Assembly (NCBI GenBank): GCA_039798005.1
Contig: JBDKGV010000117.1
Location: 1-10,480, forward strand
Direction: 5' to 3'
Source of the DNA: JBDKGV01 sp039798005
GTDB taxonomy: Bacteria > Fibrobacterota > Fibrobacteria > UBA5070
Length of the DNA stretch: 10,480 nucleotides
In this document: positions 1-5,518 of the stretch, piece by piece
Layout: each line of letters opens with the position of its first letter
Position numbering within the stretch: position 1 is the stretch's first letter
Notes under the pieces: model-generated
The model's input: only the letters and a program-made list of their open reading frames with translations
Told to the model about the DNA's origin: nothing
Databases searched by the model: none
Translations under genes and position numbers: made by a program

Positions 1-1
1 C

Positions 2-1399
2 AGTGCTCTTGCGGCCCAGAGCGTGGCCGTTTCAGGCTTTGTGGGCAATTGGGACCTCAAGCCTCTTTCGGGTGTGCAGGTGAAACTTGGCCGCAGCGGA
101 CTTTCCGGGACCACGGGCAGTGACGGCACATGGTCCTTGAACGGGAGCGTGGACGTAGGGATCGCATCGCGCCCAGCCACCCGCAGCATAGGGGGGGGGC
201 ACTTGTTGCTGGAAAACGGCCGTTTGTCGGTGCGCTTTGGCGGGCGCGACGTGGCGGGTCGCGGCGGGGCACAGGCGCAGAGCCTCTCCTTGAGCCAAGC
301 GTTGTCCAGCGCAGACCATGGTTCCTTGGCCCATCGCTTGGCCACGGCCTTGGCCGATTCGGTGCAAGTGGATACGGTGCTGTACTACTGGAAGAACGTG
401 CTGGTGAGCAAGCAGCCCCTGTGGGCCTGGCAGGCCAGCGGCTTGAAGGAATGGATCGATACGGCGCAAACGATTTCTCAGGTGACGCCGGGCGCTGCCG
501 GTGTGCCCTTGAGCACCCCGCTTGGCCTGGGGGACCTGCGCAAATACACGGCCGGCATGAAGAAGATCCCGGCCCGCAACCGGACGTTTCTGATGGGACG
601 AATGGATAGTGTGGATATGGATGATCGTTATTCTCGCCCGCAACATCCGGTGAGCTTCTCGTACGACTGGTACATGGACAGCACCGGTGTGACGGTGCGG
701 GAATTTGGCGAGGTGATGACCTGGGCCTTGGCGCAGGGGCTGATCGAAGTGCGCACCGGCCAAAGTGGTGGCCGTGGCATCTACACGGTGAAGGATAGCA
801 TCAATTTGGTGGCCACGATCACGGCGATCATCGGCTCCAGCAGCCGGTACCTGAGCTTCAACGCCATCACCAACACCTTTGCTCCGGCCTTCAGCCAGAA
901 CTACCCGATGATCGACGGCACGTGGTTCGGGGCGGCGTATTTTGCCAACCTCAAGAGCCTCAAGAACGGGTTGGAGTCGGTGTACGACAGCAAGACATGG
1001 CGTCCCGATTACTCCAGGAACGGCTACCGCCTGCCCACTGAAGCCGAGTGGGAATATTCGGCCCGGGCCGGCACCAAGACCCTGTATTACTGGGGCGACA
1101 GCACCAACAACATCTCCAAGTACGCGATCACCAGCGGCTATTGGGCAGTGGCCGATGCCCACCCCAACGCCTACGGCCTGTATGACATGGTGGGCAACAG
1201 CGAAGACTGGTGCAACGACAAGGCTGGTTACTACACCGCCGCAGCGCAGATCGACCCGATTGGTCCAGTCTTCAACGGAACCAAGTCTGACTCGGCACGG
1301 ATTATGCGCGGGGGTGGGGGGGATCCCATTCCTAGCCGGATTCTAATGCTTCTGAATGGGGCATCCAGTGGCTTCCGCCTTGTTCTCCCAGCCCGCTGA
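2..1399 (+). CDS. Exported FGE-sulfatase-fold protein with carboxypeptidase-regulatory-like N-terminal repeat, 5'-truncated
   Basis: The frame is open from base 2 and reads SALAAQS before VAVSGFVG, which looks like the end of a signal peptide with an Ala-X-Ala cleavage site. The real start is therefore upstream of the window, and the GTG at 23 is probably not the start. The first ~50 visible residues (GFVGNWDLKPLSGVQVKL, then TTGSDGTWSL) resemble a carboxypeptidase-D regulatory-like beta repeat. From about codon 175 the FGE-sulfatase (SUMF1) fold follows: IPARNRTFLMG, the RLPTEAEWEYSARAG motif, NAYGLYDMVGN followed by DWCND, then RIMRGG and a GFRLVLP end. No cysteine lies in the RIMRGG-to-GFR segment, where true formylglycine-generating enzymes carry their active-site cysteines, so sulfatase activation is unlikely. 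Members of this kind in Fibrobacter-type bacteria are secreted proteins of unclear role. The usual RGGSW is RGGGG here, inside a G-rich stretch (1310-1322). Confidence 0.85.
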   Translation, partial: SALAAQSVAVSGFVGNWDLKPLSGVQVKLGRSGLSGTTGSDGTWSLNGSVDVGIASRPATRSIGGGHLLLENGRLSVRFGGRDVAGRGGAQAQSLSLSQALSSADHGSLAHRLATALADSVQVDTVLYYWKNVLVSKQPLWAWQASGLKEWIDTAQTISQVTPGAAGVPLSTPLGLGDLRKYTAGMKKIPARNRTFLMGRMDSVDMDDRYSRPQHPVSFSYDWYMDSTGVTVREFGEVMTWALAQGLIEVRTGQSGGRGIYTVKDSINLVATITAIIGSSSRYLSFNAITNTFAPAFSQNYPMIDGTWFGAAYFANLKSLKNGLESVYDSKTWRPDYSRNGYRLPTEAEWEYSARAGTKTLYYWGDSTNNISKYAITSGYWAVADAHPNAYGLYDMVGNSEDWCNDKAGYYTAAAQIDPIGPVFNGTKSDSARIMRGGGGDPIPSRILMLLNGASSGFRLVLPAR

Positions 1400-1461
1400 C
1401 AAAATCTGTCCTCACTGACTTTACACAACTCCACGCATCCAATTCCCTGAGGTAAACGACC

Positions 1462-1551
1462 ATGGCCCGCAAGCGCACCCCCAAGACCCCCAAGTCCGGG
1501 TGTCTTGATGTTCCTGCCGAGCATGCGCGGCATCCGGATGCACCCCTTTAG
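1462..1551 (+). pseudogene. Short ORF (29 codons), possibly the truncated start of a lost gene
   Basis: ATG at 1462 is preceded by GAGGT (1449-1453) with an 8-base gap, a better ribosome binding site than most genes here have. The first eleven residues, MARKRTPKTPK, are basic and proline-rich, as in the N-termini of many nucleic-acid-binding proteins. After about codon 12 the reading changes character and ends at a TAG at 1549-1551. The break coincides with palindromic, repeat-like DNA. I infer a gene start cut off by insertion or deletion. It could instead be a real 29-residue peptide, or chance. No family is recognised. Confidence 0.35.
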
Positions 1552-1574
1552 CCGGGTGACTCGGGCTGAAGCCC
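1530..1574. repeat. Cluster of small palindromes in repeat-like intergenic DNA
   Basis: Three inverted repeats lie close together: GCATCCGGATGC (1530-1541, perfect), AGCC...GGCT framing a near-palindrome (1550-1567), and GGGCT-GA-AGCCC (1563-1574). They follow the point where the short ORF at 1462 loses gene-like character. No second copy was found in the window, so calling this a dispersed repeat is an inference from its structure only. Confidence 0.3.
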
Positions 1575-1656
1575 TCGCACAAATCCTCGTCGGTGCGCAT
1601 TGGCGCCACGGCGGAATGCTTCAGGAAAACGGTCGCAGGGTCAGGCGATCAGCCAG

Positions 1657-1941
1657 CGGCCCCGGTGGCGAACCACCCCAAGAGCGGGCACCAGTAGGCT
1701 TCCCCGGAGATTTCCCAAAACGGCGCCTTCTGACGGGCCCATTGGCTGGATGCAGCCAGGCTGGTTCGGTCGTGACTACCCGACAGGGCGCGGCCGGGAA
1801 CCAAGGCGCATGTCCGCAGTCAGTCCCGTCTCGGCGAAGTACATTCCGCCCGCTACCCCTGCCGAATCGCTCCAGAGGAAGGAATCGCTGCCACGGGCCA
1901 ACCCGGATCGGCTGAGAATCCGCCCCGGCAAGAACGAGTCG
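1657..1941 (-). pseudogene. Decayed, internally deleted remnant of a GH9 cellulase gene
   Basis: Bases 1657-1874 align with 6721-6937 inside the GH9 gene, same orientation, at roughly 85% identity by eye with one single-base indel. The next bases, 1876-1941, align with 7686-7750, again with one single-base indel. The 748 bases that separate these two parts in GH9 are missing. From 1935 the match jumps to 8151 onwards, upstream of the GH9 start, so the signal-peptide end is missing too. Both joints sit on short shared words (CCA at the first; CGAGTCG at the second, present at both 7744-7750 and 8151-8157). The indels break the frame: the GH9 reading AGADSQ is recognisable on the minus strand but is soon lost. 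The remnant keeps the GH9 segment around PLLGWFATGA and ends there, at 1657. It is a dead copy of a GH9 paralogue, not a functional gene. Confidence 0.8.
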
Positions 1942-2010
1942 CAAGGAAAGATGATAAATTCCAGATTCTGTCAAAAAGAATCCGCTCCTGATTTGTCGGG
2001 GCGGGTTTTC
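1935..2010 (+). promoter_or_regulatory. Promoter-plus-hairpin leader, copy 1
   Basis: A TAAATT box (1955-1960) is followed by CCAGATTCTGTCAAA and then a hairpin: AATCCGCTCC (1979-1988) pairs with GGGGCGGGTT (1998-2007), with two G-U pairs, and TTTTC follows (2006-2010). This is the form of an intrinsic terminator reading rightward, about 20-25 bases after the putative -10 box. The block is nearly the same as 8151-8227 upstream of GH5. It lies about 170 bases before the membrane-protein gene at 2183, and just outside the GH9 remnant. It could be an attenuator leader, a tiny RNA gene, or a relic. Confidence 0.5.
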
Positions 2011-2071
2011 TGTTGCCGGGAATTCGGGCGCCCGGGCGGGCTGCCTGCTGGGCCACCGCCAACCCACACAC

Positions 2072-2091
2072 GGGCGAGGCATGCCTCGCCC
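2072..2091. repeat. Perfect 20-base palindrome (REP/MITE-like)
   Basis: GGGCGAGGCA is followed directly by its exact reverse complement TGCCTCGCCC. The flanks (ACCCACACAC before, CCTGCAATGG after) resemble short dispersed palindromic repeats of many bacterial genomes. The left flank ACCCACAC-ACGGGCG also occurs in reduced form at about 8258-8271. An ATG inside the palindrome opens the reading frame of the following gene but is unlikely to be its start. Confidence 0.55.
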
Positions 2092-2182
2092 CTGCAATGG
2101 CGGGGGTCCCAGCCCTGCGGGCGGCATCCCTGGCGCGGTGCGTACGGCTTCCACCTTGTCATGCCCTTCCTTCCGATCTACC

Positions 2183-3085
2183 ATGTCCGCGATGTCCTTG
2201 CGCCGTCTGATCTTCAACAGCCTTGCCACCGTCCTCCTTCTCCTGGCCTTCCTCCATTCCGATCTCCGGATCGCGTGGGGAGGGATCCAGGATTACGCGT
2301 TGGCCGACTTCAACGCAACGTGGAAAGGCCGTACGAGCAGGCGCGGCTCCGCCTCGTACAGCCGTCAGGTCCTGCATTGCGGCGACGAATTCCATGTGCT
2401 TCGCACGGGCCTCGGGGAGTACGAGGGGGTCCCGAATTCGGATTTCGTCCCTGTCGTCTACCGTCCCGATGCACCCCAAAGGATGCTTCCGGGTCGCATC
2501 ACCGACCCGCTCCTGTTCCTGCACGGAATCACCGGGATCCACCTGATCTTCCTCATGCTCTCCCTGTCCTTCCTCTGGATCGGTCCGGTTCGCCTGGCCA
2601 GGCGCAGAGGGCTGACGACCTGCGCGTTCGTTCTCGTGATCGCCTTTTCATTGACCTGGAAGCGCAAGGTCGAATCCTTCGCACCGGGTTGGCAGAAGGG
2701 AGACTTCACCTACGCCGAACCGGTAGCGGGTCGGCATGAACTCTACTGGCACCATTTCCGGATCCTGCACGGAGCGCAGTTCGATTCGATCACGCCGCAC
2801 GCGGGCACCTTCGGAATCAACGGCCTGGTGGCCAGCATCCGTCGCAAGGATTCCCTCCATGTGGTGGTCTGGGAATACGATCCGAAGCGCAACGGGCTGG
2901 ATTCCGCCGCCATCGTCCTGCCAGCCTCTCCGGTACCGCGCATCACGTTCGACCGCGTCGTGAACACCGTCGTGGTGACAGGACAAGATCGATCATTCCT
3001 GTATGTCGGAGGCCGCTTCATCGGACGGAACGAACTCATCGAGGACATCGATCCGATCCTCCCTGCGGCTTCCCGGAGACCCTGA
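2183..3085 (+). CDS. Three-helix membrane protein of unknown function (DUF3592-like layout)
   Basis: I chose the ATG at 2183 because it puts a charged start (MSAMSLRRL) right before a hydrophobic helix (about residues 10-26). ATG 2192 is equally possible, and neither has a clear Shine-Dalgarno site. The in-frame ATG at 2081 lies in a palindromic repeat and adds a Gly/Pro-rich, non-protein-like leader. After the first helix comes an ~80-residue non-cytoplasmic stretch ending with FVPVVYRPDAPQRMLPG, then two more helices (about 108-133 and 143-159) split by the basic RLARRRG. The order helix, beta-rich segment with a 'vYrPdaP' end, helix resembles DUF3592 proteins; this is a weak family suggestion. 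The C-terminal ~140 residues look beta-rich and match nothing I know. The protein has 300 residues and no evident operon partner; 476 bases separate it from the next assigned start. Confidence 0.75.
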   Translation: MSAMSLRRLIFNSLATVLLLLAFLHSDLRIAWGGIQDYALADFNATWKGRTSRRGSASYSRQVLHCGDEFHVLRTGLGEYEGVPNSDFVPVVYRPDAPQRMLPGRITDPLLFLHGITGIHLIFLMLSLSFLWIGPVRLARRRGLTTCAFVLVIAFSLTWKRKVESFAPGWQKGDFTYAEPVAGRHELYWHHFRILHGAQFDSITPHAGTFGINGLVASIRRKDSLHVVVWEYDPKRNGLDSAAIVLPASPVPRITFDRVVNTVVVTGQDRSFLYVGGRFIGRNELIEDIDPILPAASRRP

Positions 3086-3280
3086 CCGACCTGGGCGCCT
3101 GCGCACCGGCCCGCAGGATCCGCGAACATTTCCTTCGATCGCCAGGATGGATCCCGTCCGACTCACGGCGAAGAAAGACCGGTTCCGTCCTTCGGACCAT
3201 CGTCCACAAACCCGCTCTGGACTTCCGGGGCGTTGTTTCCCGTTCCCCAAAGATCTTCCTGCGCAGGTCGTGCCCGGTGG

Positions 3281-3327
3281 ATCGGGACATGCACCCGATG
3301 GAAATGCCGGAGGGAAAGCGCCACTCG
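3281..3327 (+). repeat. Small intergenic box, copy 1 (second copy upstream of GH5)
   Basis: CATGCACCCGATGGAAATGC (3288-3307) is identical to 8288-8307. The similarity extends on both sides to about 3283-3327 / 8282-8331 with small indels (GGGAAAGCGCC is shared). ATCGGG (3281-3286) and CCCGAT (3294-3299) form a 6-bp stem here. The -10-like TAGAAT of the GH5 copy is replaced by CGGAG, so any promoter function is probably lost in this copy. Confidence 0.6.
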
Positions 3328-3396
3328 TGATCGGATGATTCCTTTACAGGCGAAATACTCATTGTACGGGTGATTCACAAAGGGTACCATGATTCG

Positions 3397-3428
3397 AAAC
3401 CCGCTCCGATCTGTCTGGGTGGGTTTTC
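3397..3428 (+). terminator. U-tract hairpin, copy 2 of the conserved leader hairpin
   Basis: AAACCCGCTC (3397-3406) pairs over ten positions with GGGTGGGTTT (3417-3426), including two wobble pairs, and TTTTCC follows. It has the form of an intrinsic terminator reading rightward. It is the same stem as at 1979 and 8195, with changed but still pairing bases. It stands about 50 bases before ATG 3479 and 135 before TTG 3562, so it lies in the leader of the next gene rather than close behind the previous one (stop at 3085). The rest of 3086-3561 shows only the box at 3281 and a more AT-rich stretch at 3333-3395. Confidence 0.55.
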
Positions 3429-3561
3429 CTGCAAACAGCTCGACAAGATTTGTGATTTGCTCGATTTGTGATGGAGGAATGAAGCCACGAACACGAACAG
3501 CGAGCCCGACAAGGCAAAAACCAGTTGGAGACATCGATTTGCCGGCACCATCTTTGCCGCC

Positions 3562-4701
3562 TTGGCACTGTGTCTGGTGTGCATCCTTCCATTTGTGAGC
3601 TGGGTCGTTTGGAAGGCATCCCCGCAACATCGCCTGTCGATCGTTCTGCTCGACAAGACCGTCAGTGATACCACGCGAATGGAGCACCGCTCCCTCTTCT
3701 GGATCCTTCGGCACAAGAAAATCGTCCGCCCCGACGGAAGTCCCTACGAGCTGGCCCGCGACTATTTTGGATTCCATCCTCATCTGCCCGGCGTCCGTGG
3801 CAGCTATCACTTCAGGGACTGGGACGGGTTGGATCCAAAGGCATTGGACTCCATCGCCAACCACGCCGATTTGATCTACTACACCGATGCCTACGGGGTG
3901 TACACCGCGGACTGGGAAAAAGGCACCGGAGGCTTGGATCGTTCGCAACGGATCTATGGAGGAATGACCGCAAAGGAGGCTGAAGTCCTCAAGCGGGCCC
4001 GCGATCTGGGAAAACTTGTCATCTGCGAATTCAACACCATCGCCGACCCGACACCAACGGCTGTTCGCAGACGCTTTGAACAGGACTTCGACCTCAGTTG
4101 GACCGGGTGGACCTTGCGATCCTTCGACAACTTGGATTCGACCGTCAACCGGGAGCTTCCCCCTTGGCTGATCCGCTTGCAACTGGAGCAGCATCACCAG
4201 TGGCCATTCAAGGGACCCGGCATCGCCTTCGTCCACCAAGACGGTCGCCTGTTCATCCTGGAGACGGGCATCCACTTGATCGACCAGACCCCTTGGATCA
4301 TCACATCCCCCAAGTTCGGCAAGGAATTGGGTGTACCCGACTCCCTCCCCTATCCCTACTGGATCGATCTCATCGCCACAGGCAAGAGCATTGAGGTCGT
4401 TTCAAGCTACCAGCTGCATCCCACCGATTCCGGCAAGGCCGTGCTGCGTCGCTACGCGGTTCCGGAAACATTTCCCGCCGTGGTGCGCAGCCGCCCGCCC
4501 GCGCGATTCTGGTACTTCGCCGGGGACCATGCCGACAACAATGTGCCCCTCAAATACACGGACTACGCCGGAATCGGAATGCTCTCCTCCTTCTTCCACG
4601 AAGGTCGGCCCGAAGACCGACGCGGCTTCTTCTGGGAATACCACCGCCCGCTGATGGAGCGGATACTCCAAGCCGAAATCAATCGCCATCCCGATCGCTG
4701 A
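3562..4701 (+). CDS. Membrane-anchored protein of unknown function, uncertain start
   Basis: The assigned TTG (3562) begins inside a hydrophobic helix (MALCLVCILPFVSWVVW), leaving no charged N-terminal part. The frame is open back to 3472 and reads a polar, basic stretch (NEATNTNSEPDKAKTSWRHRF) into the same helix, which looks like real protein, yet has no ATG, GTG or TTG. An ATG at 3479 after GGAGG is in another frame. A one-base slip in the A run at 3516-3520 would join it to this gene. So the native protein is probably about 20-30 residues longer. After the anchor, ~350 residues lie outside the cytoplasm: an LLDKTVSDTTRMEHRSLFW start, HADLIYYTDAYGVY, then IYGGMTAKEAEVLKRARDLGKLVICEFNTIADPT, and near the end FWYFAGDHADN. 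The strand, glycine turn, helix, 'GKLVICEFN' pattern recalls glutamine-amidotransferase-like folds, but no catalytic Cys is evident. I know similar hypothetical proteins by pattern only and assign no function. Confidence 0.8.
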   Translation: MALCLVCILPFVSWVVWKASPQHRLSIVLLDKTVSDTTRMEHRSLFWILRHKKIVRPDGSPYELARDYFGFHPHLPGVRGSYHFRDWDGLDPKALDSIANHADLIYYTDAYGVYTADWEKGTGGLDRSQRIYGGMTAKEAEVLKRARDLGKLVICEFNTIADPTPTAVRRRFEQDFDLSWTGWTLRSFDNLDSTVNRELPPWLIRLQLEQHHQWPFKGPGIAFVHQDGRLFILETGIHLIDQTPWIITSPKFGKELGVPDSLPYPYWIDLIATGKSIEVVSSYQLHPTDSGKAVLRRYAVPETFPAVVRSRPPARFWYFAGDHADNNVPLKYTDYAGIGMLSSFFHEGRPEDRRGFFWEYHRPLMERILQAEINRHPDR

Positions 4702-4706
4702 GAAAA

Positions 4707-4745
4707 CACCCGTTGCTGCATTGCCCCCGCCGGCAGCGACGGGTG
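4707..4745. terminator. Strong stem-loop after the membrane-anchored gene
   Basis: CACCCGTTGCTGC (4707-4719) pairs with GCAGCGACGGGTG (4733-4745) over 13 positions with one G-U pair and a 13-base loop. It starts five bases after the stop codon. There is no T run to its right, so it is not a classical plus-strand terminator. On the minus strand TTTTC follows the stem. It probably ends or protects the upstream transcript. Confidence 0.5.
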
Positions 4746-4784
4746 CATGCCGCGGGTATCGCTTGCGGCCCGTTCATGGAAGGC

Positions 4785-4811
4785 CCGGAAGGTTCGATCC
4801 GCTCAGCCATC
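4785..4811 (-). repeat. 27-base exact copy of part of the GH9 gene
   Basis: Bases 4785-4811 are identical to 7381-7407 and in the same orientation; AGG three bases to the left also matches. In GH9 this codes, on the minus strand, for the conserved SGSNLPDL region. Here it lies in non-coding DNA upstream of the cyclic-nucleotide-binding gene. An exact 27-base match by chance is negligible in 10 kb. Its flanks do not match GH9. Confidence 0.75.
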
Positions 4812-4852
4812 CATGGCTTTCCTGATGCGTCCGGCAATGGTATGCTGGAAGC

Positions 4853-5362
4853 ATGCTCCCTTTCAAGGCCACCGCTCTCCTCCCCCCCGGATGCACCTAC
4901 CGAGACAGGATGGTCGCGCTCATCAGCGCCACCCGACTGTTCGGGGAACTTCGCCCCGCCGAGCAGGAGCAACTCAGTGAATACCTCGAAGCCTGGAAGG
5001 TCGAAGCCGGGGAGACCATCTTCCGGGAAGGCGAGCTTGGTCGACTGCTTGCCGTGGTGGTGGCGGGCCGCGTCCAGATCGAACGCACCAGCGATTTCGG
5101 CATGATCCACCCGGTGGCCGAACTCACCACGGGGATGGCCTTGGGCGAGATGTCCCTGATCGACGGCAATCCCCGCTCGGCCACTGCCCGCATGGCTGAG
5201 ACCGGAACCTTGCTTGTGTTGCACGAGAAGGACTTCAACCGCCTCGTCTCGGAACGCCCCGCTCTGGCCTACCTGATCATGAAGAAGCTTGCCCGTTCGT
5301 TGAGCCTGAAGCTGCGCAAGACCACCGGTCGTCTGATGGACTATCTCGACGTGGATTTCTGA
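4853..5362 (+). CDS. Stand-alone cyclic-nucleotide-binding (Crp/cNMP) domain protein
   Basis: The 169-residue protein is a single cNMP-binding beta-roll. An N-terminal LFGELRPAEQEQL helix is followed by AGETIFREGELGRLLAVVVAGRV, then the phosphate-binding cassette GEMSLIDGNPRSATA, with Gly98-Glu99 and Arg108-Ser109 in the places that in the family contact the ribose and cyclic phosphate. A C-terminal helix (LAYLIMKKLARSLSLKLRKT) closes it. Full Crp/Fnr regulators have about 60-80 further residues with a DNA-binding helix-turn-helix; this protein stops before that. It is therefore not a DNA-binding regulator by itself and may sense cAMP or cGMP for a partner. The start at 4853 is the first in frame; ATG 4910 (MVALISATRLF) is also possible. 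It is convergent with GH9, 156 bases apart, with nothing notable between. Confidence 0.88.
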   Translation: MLPFKATALLPPGCTYRDRMVALISATRLFGELRPAEQEQLSEYLEAWKVEAGETIFREGELGRLLAVVVAGRVQIERTSDFGMIHPVAELTTGMALGEMSLIDGNPRSATARMAETGTLLVLHEKDFNRLVSERPALAYLIMKKLARSLSLKLRKTTGRLMDYLDVDF

Positions 5363-5518
5363 CGCAGGAGAGAACCGGTTGCCCCGTCACCGCGGACCAC
5401 TTCACAGGAAAGATGGAGCCATCGGTTCGCGGACACGTTCCATCGAACGGGAAGGTCGGGCACGGCCTGAAGGATCCAAGGGACTTTCGAACCAAGGGAG
5501 CCAATGGCTGCTTGCGAC

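Noticed and set aside
32..1162. 376-codon minus-strand frame
   Set aside because: It is antisense to the FGE-sulfatase-fold gene and is rich in His, Arg and Gly, as expected of a shadow.
2042..2055. 14-base match TGCCTGCTGGGCCA with 7673-7686 in GH9
   Set aside because: It is too short to exclude chance in GC-rich DNA and is out of order relative to the other remnant pieces.
1600..2739. 379-codon plus-strand frame spanning the decayed region
   Set aside because: It crosses a GH9 remnant in antisense, the hairpin leader and part of the membrane-protein gene in the wrong frame; the translation is Arg/Pro/Gly-rich.
3163..4275. 370-codon minus-strand frame
   Set aside because: It runs antisense through the gene at 3562 and its upstream spacer, with no domain, start signal or hydrophobic pattern of its own.
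4740..4815. Possible tRNA end: GGTTCGATCC followed by CCATCCA
   Set aside because: The T-stem bases do not pair and there is no acceptor, D or anticodon arm upstream. The word is a copied part of the GH9 coding sequence.
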